A DNA stretch of 64,000 bases. Origin: Tridacna crocea (taxonomy: Eukaryota; Mollusca; Bivalvia; Cardiida; Cardiidae). The stretch spans positions 60,066,962 to 60,130,961 of the forward strand of contig OX031062.1 of the NCBI GenBank assembly GCA_943736015.1, given 5' to 3'. Below, piece by piece: positions 44,117-54,678 of this stretch. Position numbers and translations under genes: made by a program. Every line of letters starts with the position of its first letter. Within the stretch, counting starts at the first letter, position 1. A model generated the notes under the pieces. The model was not told where the DNA came from. It did not search any database and saw only the letters and a program-made list of their open reading frames with translations.

Positions 44117-44519
44117 AGGTGATCGTGACAGAGCTGACAATTTTATCGTCTTTAGATTCAAAACAAAGTCATTACACAAGATTGTTTAGGGTAAGTTTTC
44201 GTTCGTAAGGTAGATCTACTTGTCAAACTGAAACGAACAGGCGTCATGTAAATTACATTACACATGTACATGAAGGTCTATGATTCAAAGCATCATGAAC
44301 TAGAACTCTTGATTCATAGTTATGTGATAAAAAGAATCTGACGGTCATTGCATTTTGACATTATCTCCCGCTAGATGGCATTCTATAAATACTCATCTAT
44401 CTAATGTGGGCATCCTAGGTACAGAACCGAACCACTTTCCTACGCGACAACCGTTACTTTGAATTTTAAACTAAAATAAACGTTTACTCAATAAAACGCT
44501 ACCTCGTCACGTGCAATGA

Positions 44520-44982
44520 CCAGTAGCACGGCGGGGAATCACGTGACACAACAACAACAACAATGACCGTTATTTGAAAAAATTCCCCAACTTCAGGTAA
44601 GAAAATCTTCAATAATTCCGTTAATACATGACCGATTGGAATTTGATTTGAAGCAGAGAAGGCGGAAGGACTCCGGGAATGCGCTTGATATGTTAGATTT
44701 TTTAAACAACACCTGATAAAAAAGTTATTGACGAGCAAACAAATTATCCAGGGAAAAAATTTGTTTGCTCGTCAATAACTTCCTTATCAGGTGTTGTTTA
44801 AAAAATCTAACACATCAAGCAAATCCATGGAGTCCTTCCGCCTTCTCTGCTTCAAACCAAATTCCAATCGGTCATGTATTAACGGAATTATTGAAGATTT
44901 TCTTACCTGAAGTCGGGGAATTTTTTCAAATAACGGTCATTGTTGTTGTTGTGGTGTCACGTGATTCCCTGCCGTGAGTAGT
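44520..44982. repeat. Fold-back element, ~220-bp arms
   Basis: Almost perfect inverted repeat with an ~18-bp spacer near 44750, containing (CAA)n and CACGTGA. It interrupts the left arm of family H. Confidence 0.82.
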
Positions 44983-45364
44983 CTAGAGAAATCTGGAGCT
45001 AAAGCAGGTCTCATTTCTCCTCAAACGTATTGATAAAAGCTAGTTTCTACATTACTACTTTATAAAGTGTAAAATTACAGTCAGCCCGCTTTTGGGGCTA
45101 GTGATGCGTCATATAAGACAGTCGAATCTTCGAAGAATATGACATGCGCAGACATCGGCATTTTGACGGTAAATTTCGTTACACTCGTCTAACACAAAGG
45201 AATGTTATAAGCTCTCCAAGGGATCGCCTACTGACATTTTTTCTGAACTCGTTTAATAAAAAAATTTATCCAAAATGCTAACTCATGACAGATCATATGA
45301 GACATGCGCTGGAAAAAAGGGTAGCCTAACCCTTTGCCTGCTTAGCGTGACCTGCAGACCTTTT

Positions 45365-45432
45365 GCGGACAGTGTGGATCAAGATCAGACTGCACAGAAT
45401 GTGCAGTCTGATCTTGGATCTACACTGTCCGA
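45365..45432. repeat. Family E hairpin
   Basis: GCGGACAGTGTGGATC ... GATCTACACTGTCCG, nearly full pairing. Confidence 0.78.
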
Positions 45433-45622
45433 TGAGGAGATATTATTCCTCAAAACATAACTTTGAAACAGCAACATTCACGTTATTGATATCGAATTGA
45501 AAATTTTATTTTGGTATATAGCAGGATGAGGGTTAACACAACTCCGTGTTTTTTAGGCTGCATGAGGTTCTGGGTTCCCGACTCAGATCAGTGTAAATAG
45601 AGGATATTTGTGTTTTTTTTTT

Positions 45623-45824
45623 CGGTGAAAGATCGAAATTTATTTCATCTCGTGAACACCATCGGTAATATTTTCACGAGTGGCGTCGTGAACACCATCG
45701 GTAATATTTTCACGAGTGGCGTCGTGAACACCATCGGTAATATTTTCACGAGTGGGGTCGTGAACACCATCGGTAATATTACCGATGGTGTTCACGAGAT
45801 GAAATAAATTTCGATCTTTTACCG
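45623..45824. repeat. Fold-back with four 36-bp tandem units
   Basis: Units start at 45651, 45687, 45723 and 45759 (CGTGAACACCATCGGTAATA), flanked by inverted arms TTTATTTCATCTCGTG. A decayed relative lies at 19110-19220. Confidence 0.8.
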
Positions 45825-46550
45825 AAAAAAAAAAAACAAACAAACAAAATATTCTATCTATTTCATGCTTTTAACCTTTTCTAGGAGGAGCTTTATCAAA
45901 ATCCAGTACAGTTCTTTTCTGTTATTCTCCGTGGCGCACCCTCCCGCATAGCAACGTATTACAATATTACCTCCGTTGTCTGCGCATGTCATATTCTTCG
46001 AAGATTCGACTGTCTTATATGACGCATCACTACTAGCCCCAAAAGCGGGCTGACTGTGAAAATAGTTTTTACGTATCAATACGTTTGAGGTGAAATGAGA
46101 CCTTCTTTAGCAACAGATTTCTCTAAACTGGTGATCACAGTTGAGTGAAATGCACGAGGTAGCGTTTTATTGGGTAAACCTTTATTTCAGTTTGAAATTC
46201 AAAAGTAACGGTTGTCGCGTAGGAAAGTGGTTCGGCTCTGTACCCAGGATGCCCATATCAGATAGATGAGTATTTATAGAATGCCATCTAGCGGGAGATA
46301 ATGATATTACCTCAAGCGCGAGAAATGTAAGGTAACTGACGTCATATTTCCATCTAATTGTGACGCACGCGCAATTTACCTAGGCAACAAGAACGTGAAA
46401 ATCGGTATTTTCACTGGTGGTACCAGTGTAAGATCGGAAAATATTTTCACTGCTATTTCTCGATATCCTACTGGTAACCATGAAATAAATCGGTATAAAC
46501 AATCTGAAACTGCGTTCCATTAAGACTAAGACTGACATTCTTATGAATGT

Positions 46551-46552
<2 letters not shown>

Positions 46553-46613
<61 letters not shown>
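46553..46613. repeat. (GA)n microsatellite after lipocalin exon 3
   Basis: About 60 bp of pure GA, 19 nt past the donor on the transcript strand as (CT)n. Confidence 0.92.
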
Positions 46614-46617
<4 letters not shown>

Positions 46618-46631
46618 TCAGGGGGGTTTAC

Positions 46632-46711
46632 CAAAAGTGTCTTTCAGGAAGAAGACTCCAGGTGCCTTTTTCGGGACATAGTCGTTGGTGGTGGCGACAC
46701 ACCGCCTGTTC
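46632..46711 (-). CDS. Lipocalin, exon 3
   Basis: Acceptor CAATTCAATTCACAG and donor CTTTTG|gtaaacc; 80 bp, entered at phase 2 and left at phase 1, matching its neighbours exactly. Encodes RNRRCVATTNDYVPKKAPGV and FFLKDTF, fitting the middle barrel strands. Not diagnostic alone; the assignment rests on phase, order and hydrophobic strand pattern. A long (CT)n microsatellite on the transcript strand starts about 19 nt after the donor. Confidence 0.75.
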
Positions 46712-47049
46712 CTGTGAATTGAATTGTAAAAGGTCAATTTCTATTTACCCTTAAAGTACCTTTCACAAGAAGTGTAGATCAAGATCAGACGACATTTATA
46801 AAACGTGCATTACAAATTATTGCCGAGAGATACAGCACCGAAGTGCTGCTGAACAAACAACATAATATTTTCGGAAGTTATCTAACCCGTAAACTAGATC
46901 TAAATGACTTGAACGATACAGTACACTACTGACTCATATCTATAGAACTATTCATAGCTCCTTTCGAAAAAAAAAAAATCACGGTATAGAAAAGCAGTGT
47001 AAGTAAGTGTTAATATTGATTAGAAGATGTCTACCTTATTTCAACATTT

Positions 47050-47453
47050 TCGCGAGCCAAGTTTACGATCACTACGTGGATCTTACCTTTGCTGATTGAG
47101 CCCGATTTCGAGATTCCTGCGATGCGCCCTCTATTGGATGCTGGTTATTACCCCCCTTTACATTATATTTCTAAAAGCCAATGAAATATCGATTTACAAA
47201 ACGCTTACGAATACATGTACACATGAAGCGATAAGCAGACATCCACGTGGGTTTCCATGTTTACCTTCTATTCGAAAGGCAGCAACCTTATTCTATTTTT
47301 ATCAAAAATGAAATACTACGAGCGATTTCATTCGTTGCAGTTAGAGCTGGCTGCATCCAATGAAAAGGCGTATCAGGGGAATGTCAAAATCAAGCTCGAT
47401 CCGCCAAGGGTAGAGTAGCGTAGTGAATCGTCAGCCTTGGCTTGCGAAGATGT
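47050..47453 (+). mobile_element. Family K TIR element, copy 2 (lipocalin intron 2)
   Basis: About 400 bp with both termini CGCGAGCCAAG / CTTGGCTTGCG. Confidence 0.68.
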
Positions 47454-47794
47454 ATTTCAAAGACATGCAGCAACGAGGTATCATTGATGCAGCACCAATA
47501 TGCCATTGGCATTTCTAAATCACATTTAGCAACAGCGTATTACAGGTACCTGGTGCGGCACCATTGGCTACACTGGCGGATACGTTGATGAATTTCAAGT
47601 GAAGCAGTCCAAATATTGTAGGAAAAAAGTTCTGTATTTCAAAGCTATAGGAAATTAATGACTGTCTATACCGAATGGTTTATAGTAGCCAGTGAAAAAA
47701 TGTGTTACCACTACTTTCTAAATTTAGAATTTTTACTTTGTTTATAGAGTAAAAAAGTCAACTAAAGCCTGTGAAAAGCATGAAATAAATGCCT

Positions 47795-48023
47795 TTAACC
47801 CATTACCACACAATCCCGACTTTTAACGACCCTGTGAAAGAAGCCTTTTGAAAACATTGTGGGAAAAGGAGAAAATGCTGGTAACCAGCATTTTCTCCTT
47901 TTCCCACAACGTTTTTTACCCTTCACCACCCAAGTTTATTATTTTCAGTCACATTTATTTTGTCTTCTGCAAATGCTTTCAAATTTGGACCAGTCTAGAA
48001 TCTTGTCGTTTGGTGAGGAGTTC
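47795..48023 (+). mobile_element. Family A MITE in lipocalin intron 2
   Basis: 5' TTAA kept; palindrome intact. Confidence 0.83.
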
Positions 48024-48087
48024 AGAGGAATGATTTTGAGGAAATCTTTTAGCTTTAATAACCTCAAGATTGAATGGCCTGCAACAC

Positions 48088-48170
48088 GAAAAAAAGTGGC
48101 ATCTGGACGTTTGTGTACATTATCATCCCGGATCAGCCCGCGCAGAGGCTAATCCGAGACGGCAATTTAC
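48088..48170. repeat. Family F hairpin, diverged
   Basis: GATCAGCCCGCGCAGAGGCTAATCCGAGACGG retains the core. Confidence 0.6.
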
Positions 48171-48226
48171 GACTACATTAGATTTTTCCTATAGTAGACT
48201 TACGCAAAACAGGAAATTAGATAAAA

Positions 48227-48301
48227 ACGGAAAGTGTCGTTTCGGATTAGTCTGCGTGGAACGCGCAGTCTGATCCGGGACGACACTTTACGCAAATGTC
48301 C
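48227..48301. repeat. Family F hairpin (AAGTGTCGTTTCGG type)
   Basis: GGAAAGTGTCGTTTCGGATTAGTCTGCG / CGCAGTCTGATCC...GACACTTTACG. Lies 44 bp from lipocalin exon 2. Confidence 0.75.
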
Positions 48302-48344
48302 AAGTATTCCTTTTCGCGTATTGCAGGCCAAAATAGGGTCTTAC

Positions 48345-48478
48345 CTCCATACAATATCAATAACGAGATGGTTCTTGCTGGGTTCAAATCTATATGTTGT
48401 TGCAAAATTAGTGAAGTCTTTGGCGCCATTCCAGCTACATGGCGTGTAAAAGAACGATCCGTACCAATCTCCTAAATA
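48345..48478 (-). CDS. Lipocalin, exon 2 (GxW motif)
   Basis: Acceptor CCTTTGGAATTTCAG and donor TGGAG|gtaagacc. It encodes YLGDWYGSFFYTPCSW, carrying the diagnostic lipocalin motif 1 G-x-W at residues 41-43 followed by Tyr44, then strands A-B including TTYRFEP. Together with the end of exon 1 (NGFDLERYLGDWY) this mirrors the ApoD N-terminal region. Ends with two bases of a split Arg codon. Confidence 0.9.
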
Positions 48479-48888
48479 CTGAAATTCCAAAGGTCTCTTT
48501 CTGAGTCAATAAAGTAAAAGTTGAGCCGTGCTCTATTTAAAACAGTGGTCTAGAGTCTGTGCAACATGTATTGAAACTTAGGTCAGCATAGGTACGTTGA
48601 CGTGGGTCAATACGTTTGAAACTGGTCAATGTTCTCCATATCAAAAGACCGTTTTACATGATGGTTTTTCTTTTACAGACACCTTACTCATAATCATCAT
48701 ACATATATAGGATCTGATATGAGTTGGTTTTGGAGATAAAAAAATATCAAACGAGTCTACAAAATATGTTATTAAGCGAGCCTTTGGCGAGCGTAATAAC
48801 ATTTTTTGTGGACGAGTTTAATATTTTTTTTACCTCAAAAAACAGACGAGTGTCAGATTCTTTTATCCCATTACGGAATAGTAAGAAT

Positions 48889-48985
48889 TATAGTTACCAG
48901 CATTTTCTCCTTTTCCCACAATGTTTTTAAAATTTTACTATTCCAGACCCGTAAAAACCAGGGATTGTTTGGGAAAGGATTAAAT
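48889..48985 (-). mobile_element. Family A MITE, half copy
   Basis: Starts at the hairpin apex (TTACCAGC) and runs to the terminal GGGAAAGGATTAA; the mirror image of the half copies at 12207 and 19243. Confidence 0.72.
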
Positions 48986-49153
48986 AAAGCATAGCTCAGT
49001 TTATTTCATACTTCTATAAAAGTTGTCCTTTTATTTTTGTCAAGGTTCCCTCTAAAACACTGCAGAGGTCTGCTGAATAGTATACCATATATTTGTCTCT
49101 GCATGCTGAAGAAGCGGAATGGTTAAGTTCGGTAAATAAGCGCAGTTTGGCCT

Positions 49154-49382
49154 TTAACCCATAACCAAACGACAGTATTTTAGACTGGCCCAAATTGAAA
49201 GCATTTGTAGACGACAAAATAAAAGTGACCGAAACTTTGAAATTTGTTTTGTGAAGAGTAGAAAACATTGTGGGAAAAGGAGAAAATGCTGGTAACCAGC
49301 ATTTTCTCCTTTTCCCACAATGTTTTCTAAAGGCTTCTTTCTCTGGGGCGTCAAAAGTAGGGATTGTGTGGTAATGGGTTAA
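49154..49382 (-). mobile_element. Family A MITE in lipocalin intron 1, first of a pair
   Basis: Perfect palindrome; shares TTAA 49379-49382 with the next copy. Confidence 0.88.
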
Positions 49383-49585
49383 CTCTTTACCAAACGACAT
49401 AATTTTAGACTAGTCCAAATCAGAAGCCTTTGCAGACTACAAGATTGAGGTAACAAAAAAAAATGTAATGTGTTTTGGGAAGGATAGAAAACATTGTGGG
49501 AAAAGGAGGAATTGCTAGTTAACCAGCATTTTCTCCTTTTTCCCTCAATGTTTTCAAAAGACTGTTAAAGATTAGACACGTCATT
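49379..49585 (-). mobile_element. Family A MITE, second of a pair
   Basis: One arm reads GAGGAATTGCTAG while the other keeps the A type, a mismatched palindrome. Confidence 0.75.
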
Positions 49586-49596
49586 GTACACAAGTC

Positions 49597-49790
49597 TTCA
49601 CCAAACGACAAAATTTTGTACATGTACAAATTGGAAGCATTTGCAGGTGACAAATTAAAGTTTGCTCAGATGTAGTTCTTGATAGGGTAGGTCCAATGTG
49701 GGCAAAGAAGAAAATGCTGGATTGTTGGAACAATGTTATCAAAAACCTTCTTTCTCAAGGTTGTCAAAAGTCGTTAATTGTATGTTAAGG
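49597..49790 (-). mobile_element. Decayed family A MITE
   Basis: CACCAAACGACAAAATTTTG start; palindrome arm lost. Confidence 0.55.
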
Positions 49791-49950
49791 AATTATTGAA
49801 TGAATACGACTCCACATAATCTGCGTTTGCTACTGACCACGTGGAAACCTTTGTTATAATTTTGTCATAAATCTAAAACAAATACAAACGTATCTCATTT
49901 ACATATAAAACATTAAACGGTACAATGACATCCAGTTTTAGATGGAAAAT

Positions 49951-50540
49951 CAAAGCGTTGAGAAAGCTGAAGTGGTATTTGTCAAGGAAACCCATTGTGT
50001 GGAATTAATATTTTGAAAGAAAAAGAGACATATTGTTCAAATATTGGCTTAAAAGTCAACCCACTTGGTGAATAAATACCTTATCGGTTGAAGGGAGAGT
50101 ACCCATGTACCTTAAAACTATAATTTTGAAATATCTTTAGCCTTTTACATTTAATTTCCAATATTACAATCAGTTACTTCGATCTATAAATATCCATGAG
50201 CAATCAAATGGAGTAGCGGGCAATCATAGGACGAACAAGCCATGGAATGAATTGGTTTTGGACCGAAAAAGCCAAGGGTCAGTTGGCAAATTTGTATTAT
50301 TGCACCAATAAAAGGCTAAGAGCGAGAGATGTTATTTTGAACGATCGATGGCTTCGCCCAATGTATTTTGATATGCCATTTCAAATTACATATCTGAGTG
50401 CCACCGAAAAACTCATTTGCCTGAGAAAAAATGAGTTTAACTGGGACTATTTCCTTCGGCTTTGCATAAAATAAGATACCTGGTTATCAAAATTCAACCT
50501 TGAACTCATAGTGGTATTGTCTTCGACAAATACCCCAAAA
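49951..50540 (+). repeat. Two-copy dispersed repeat, copy 1
   Basis: About 590 bp matching 54679-55420. Contains a short frame (NDRWLRPMYFDMPFQITYLS) shared with the second copy; origin unknown. Confidence 0.65.
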
Positions 50541-50885
50541 AGGAATAGTGTACATGGCACACGTCTCAGATGATGCACAACAGAGAGGGTCATTTTCTAT
50601 ACTGCAATGCAAATACATAAAACATGCAATTTTCACAGCCCCACTTTAACTTAAAAATTTAACAAAATCCTCATAGCCTACTAGATAAAACAGCAAGCTG
50701 ATCCAAAAAAAGCTTAACGTTGTATAAAAACTTCATAAACTCACTCTTACGAGTGATAAAATGAAAACAGAAAGCGGTATACATATTTATTCTATTGCCG
50801 AATCGTTCTTTGACGATATACCTTGTCTGCGAGTTTTAGTTTATCAACTGATATGTCAATATGTATAAATAAAAAAAAAACTCAC

Positions 50886-50999
50886 ACGTTCTAAATCAAA
50901 GCCATTCTGTGGCAGTGGTGTTTGAACAAGCCTTCTTCTATCCACTGCCTCTACCTGCATTCCAAGGACTCCAAAGAGAAATATCACCCAGCACTTCAT
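50886..50999 (-). CDS. Secreted ApoD-like lipocalin, exon 1 (signal peptide)
   Basis: ATG at 50999-50997 opens MKCWVIFLFGVLGMQVEA, a clear signal peptide, and the exon ends ...FDLER at CGT|gtgagt, phase 0 (38 codons). A donor two bases earlier would break the frame with exon 2, so gtgagt is preferred. The full product has 204 residues, the usual lipocalin size (human ApoD 189). Lipocalins are extracellular eight-strand barrels that carry small hydrophobic ligands; the ligand here is unknown. A partial family A MITE with a nested palindrome lies only 45 bp upstream, in the 5'UTR or promoter. Confidence 0.82.
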
Positions 51000-51043
51000 G
51001 ACTGGCTCTAGCAACGAAATACACAGTGCTAAAAATACGGAAC

Positions 51044-51270
51044 ATGGTAACCAGCATTTTCTCCTTTTTCCGCAGTGTTTTCTACCCTTTGCAAATCAAA
51101 ATTCAACTTTTCACTCGCATTTGTCCTGTCGTCTGCAAATACTTTCACTTTGGATCAGTCTATAATTTTCGTCGGTTTGCTTCCAAAACCTCGTAACTAC
51201 ATCTTGTAACAAGCTGTAGTTACAAGGTTTTGGAAGCAAACCGACGTTTTGTCGTTTGGTAAAGAGTTAA
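51044..51270 (+). mobile_element. Family A MITE half copy with nested family C palindrome, upstream of the lipocalin start
   Basis: Starts at the apex (GGTAACCAGC), ends TTAA; family C insert at 51171-51245. Confidence 0.8.
51171..51245. repeat. Family C palindrome, copy 3
   Basis: GTCGGTTTGC ... GCAAACCGAC, 75 bp, nearly fully paired; nested in a family A copy. Confidence 0.8.
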
Positions 51271-51919
51271 AGGAATACTCTGCACTCCGCAATGCACCTC
51301 GTATCCCAGTTTGAATACCGTAACAACAACAACCTGAATGAAACCATAGTCCGTATAAATTTAACAGCCATTTCAAATTGCTTTTTAATGCTTAAGCAAA
51401 AAAAAAATAACAATAATTCTGACCAGCTAAATCGAAAGCAACTCGGTTTCGACAATCAGGAATTTTGTTCTTTCTTGAGAATAAAAATGCAATTTAGAAC
51501 GGTTAGCAAATATGATAATTTCTAAACAACCAACCTATTAAAAAGTAAAAAAAAAAGTGAAGACTGGTTCGTGTTATTAAGACGGCAGTTTTAATTTAAT
51601 GTCCTCAAATTGTATAACGTTATATAAGCTAAGCCAAGGACTCGCGGACGGCAGTTGCTGAACTGTCGTTGTTTATTCCTGTCGTAAATATCAAATGCAG
51701 AATAAAAGTCCATCATTTTGATTTATAGTGATGAATATTCATAAAAAAGAAAAAAAGAATTACCACTTGCTATTGTCTTTCGTGGTTTTTTACAGTCGAC
51801 TCGATCAAGGTGAGGAAAGTTCACTTAATCAAACAATTATCCCACTTTCAGTTGTTTATAGTTAATTAATTCATCTTAAAAAAAAGAAACTCTTTACAGA
51901 TTTAGCTTTAATTTATTTT

Positions 51920-52451
51920 AGGTAGACGTAATAGGGTCGATAGAAATAGCCGTATCTGTAAACTTTGTCCTTTGATAACTGTAGAATCTGAATTCCATTT
52001 CCTACTATGTTGTCCAAAATATGATGAATTACGCAAAAAATACATTGGTAGAGTCCAGTGGCCCTCTCTGCATATGTTCTATAATTTGATGTCTTCTAGT
52101 AATAAAAATTCTCAAATAAGAATAGCCCGATATATATCTAGTGCACTTTTATTAAGGGAGGAATCCTTGAAACAGCAAGTACTATACCCATAATTTCTGT
52201 CTCATGTGCCTAAATTTCAGTCCCATTAGCTTGAAATACCTTATGTCACTTGTGTTATTGTTTTTTTTTGTCATACACTTATATAGTTTATTTTGTGTTT
52301 GTTTTCCCATTCAGAAATATCTTTGCTTATCCTGTCTAACATGTGTCTGTATTGTATTTTTCATATCAGTCTTTGCCATACCTTTTTTTGTAAATGGTCA
52401 AAGGCAACATGTATTGCCGATAACCAATAAAATGTAAATGTAAATGTAAAA
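51920..52451 (+). mobile_element. LINE 3' end (C-terminal reading frame and tail)
   Basis: An open frame shows a Cys/His knuckle ICKLCPLITVESEFHFLLCC and then PKYDELRKKYIG..., the C-terminal domain seen after RT in CR1/jockey-like LINEs, with a stop at 52191-52193. A 3'UTR follows, ending in AATAAAATGTAAATGTAAATG, a short tandem tail. The RT and endonuclease are absent: 5' truncation, as usual for LINEs. Confidence 0.72.
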
Positions 52452-52480
52452 TTTAATTTATTTAAAACTAGACTGGAGGT

Positions 52481-53021
52481 TTAAAGGTGGGTATTTAGAA
52501 TTTTCACATCAAACCAAATTAAAATATATATCATTGAAATTTATATTAAAAAACAATACAAATCATCAATAATTAAGAATCATAAAATTACAAAAAAGAT
52601 TGTTCGATGTTATTCCCTTAAAAGGCTACGTAGCCTCTTAAGCTATTTTTAGATTTCGCGCCAAAAATCAATTAAGTATTGTGGGAATTTTAAGTGACTG
52701 GCACGTGACTAATAACGCTTAAATTCCATTACATAACAAACAGGTAATAATTATTTTCCATAATGTCTTCTTCGGACGGATGTTTGAAACTTCGTCTGTT
52801 TTTTTCCTGTATTTAAATGAGAGAATTGATAATTTAAAAATAAAACGTGTCTCCCGTTGGTGTCAACCTGGTCCGTAATAAATCTGTAATTTTTCGTGTT
52901 ATGGGATGGTTTTCGACTACTGGGGTTTTATGAACGCAAATTAAAAGACTTTGTGAGTATAAGGATGATTTTTTGCATTTTTGTAAAATTTTCGTCCCAA
53001 AATCTGAAGGGCCACCTTTAA
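52481..53021 (-). mobile_element. Family B element, copy 3
   Basis: 541 bp, complete. Gives the empty site (CCCTTAAAAGGCTACG) for the insertion in copy 5. Its end shares TTAA with the family A copy at 53018. Confidence 0.75.
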
Positions 53022-53238
53022 CTCTTAAATCCCTGTTTTTTACGACCCTGAGATAGCAGCATTTTGAAAACACTGTGGGAAAGGAGAAAATGCTGGTAAC
53101 CAGCATTTTCTCTTTTTCCCACGATGTTTTCTACCCTTATGGAAACAAATTTCAATTTTTGAGTAATATTTATTTTGTCGTCTGCAAGTGCTTTCAGTTT
53201 GGTCCTGTCCAAAATTTTGTCGTTTTGTAAAGGGTTAA
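53018..53238 (+). mobile_element. Family A MITE abutting family B copy 3
   Basis: Its TTAA 53018-53021 is also the end of the family B element. Confidence 0.8.
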
Positions 53239-53597
53239 ACACTTCTCTCTGTTTTTTTTTTTTTTGTTAAATCACTGCCCCTTTAAGAATCAATCAAAAT
53301 GTCTAAACATTCTCGAATTCATTATGTTCTGCAGAACTGACTTTGACGTCATCCGAAAATCATTTGTTTGAAATAGGGCATATTACAGCATATTTTTTTA
53401 CGCCAAGGGCCTCACTTGAACAAACTTCGTAGAGGTCCACATGGTGATAGCACATGACAAATATACTACTCAAAATTTGCTGGGGATCACCATATTGTAT
53501 TCAGCCTAGATCTATATTTGGCATGGATCATGTATAGTTTTACAGTACGAGTTACATTGCTACACTGATTAATAAAATAACCAGTGGAAATGGATCT

Positions 53598-53825
53598 TTA
53601 ACTCATTACCAAACAACAAATTTAGACTGGTCCAAACTGAAAGCATTTGCAGACAACAAAATTAAAGTGATTGAAAATTTGAAATTTCTTTTGTGAAGGG
53701 TAGAAAAACTTTGTGGGAAAAGGAGAAAATGCTGGTTACCAGCATTTTCTCCTTTTCCCACAATGTTTTCTAAAGGCTTCTTTCTCAGGGGCGTCAAAAG
53801 TAGGGATTGTGTGGTAATGGGTTAA
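53598..53825 (-). mobile_element. Family A MITE, first of a pair
   Basis: Full length; shares TTAA 53822-53825. Confidence 0.87.
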
Positions 53826-54045
53826 TCCTTTACCTTACAATGCCGACTGTTAAAGACACAGAGAAAGAAGCCTTTTGGAAAGCATTTTTGAAAAGGAGAA
53901 AATGCTGGATATCCGCATTTTCTCCTTTTCCAACGTTGTTTTCTACCCTATGTCATACAGCGTATTGTACGTTGCATTTGTTTTTTAGTCAGCGAATGCT
54001 TTCAACTTGGACAATTCTAGAATTTTATAGTGTGGTAAATAGTTT
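53822..54045 (+). mobile_element. Family A MITE, second of a pair, inverted
   Basis: Apex changed to GGATATCC, still self-complementary. Confidence 0.75.
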
Positions 54046-54325
54046 ATGGAAAACTGTTGTAACATTTATACCCATAGTGAAATAAGTAACTGATCCCTAA
54101 CAAAATTTGAGTAGTATATTTAGACTCTGGGCTATCCGGTGTTGGACAAAAAGATTTTCAAAGTCTGCACCATTTCTGGAATTGTATTAATCCAGAGTAT
54201 TAACAACCTTGCGGAAGACTAATTTTGAAAGCAATGTGGAAGAAGGAAAAAATGGCAACCACACTCGCATTGTCGTCTGCAAATGCTCTCAAAAGTCAGA
54301 AATTATTTTGTATGGTAAAGTTTAA

Positions 54326-54678
54326 AGTCTACGAAAAAGTCATGGTTTTGCAACATGATTAATGAAGAATACATGTACAAGGAAAATTTGGCCTCTCTCC
54401 AAACATTTTTTAACACATTTCAGATTGAAAATTGACCAAAGTAAATTTATGCCAAATTTTTTGAAAAATGAACTAGGAAGTCCTAAACAATCTTTAGAAT
54501 GTAAATTAAAACTTGTAAAAGAAAGAACCAATAATGGGGAAGACACAATCATAACCATTCTTTGGCCAATTTAATGTAACTTCAGTTGAAGCTATGTACA
54601 AAAGCAGTTGTTTCTCGGCAAACAACACAAGAAAAAGTGTTAAATTAAATACTAAAATTACCAAATTGATATTCATCA
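54326..54678. other. Non-coding stretch
   Basis: Overlapping short frames on both strands without coding character; nothing recognised. Confidence 0.5.

Larger units (their letters stand above)
44359..46302. mobile_element. Long-TIR composite element (family H)
   Basis: Inverted arms of roughly 300 bp (44359-44512 plus 44985-45175 versus 45955-46302) start ATTATCTCCCGCTAG. The left arm is split by the fold-back at 44520-44982, and the centre holds the 45623-45824 fold-back. In lipocalin intron 3. No coding capacity. Confidence 0.75.

Noticed and set aside
44499-44977. Twin mirror ORFs encoding nearly the same 70-residue protein
   Set aside because: They are the two arms of one fold-back element; the similarity follows from the inverted repeat.
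45610-45843. Repeat protein of VNTIGNIFTSG units
   Set aside because: Translation of the 36-bp tandem array inside a fold-back; both strands give such frames.
46380-46634. Poly Leu-Ser protein on the - strand
   Set aside because: Frame through the (GA)n microsatellite next to lipocalin exon 3.
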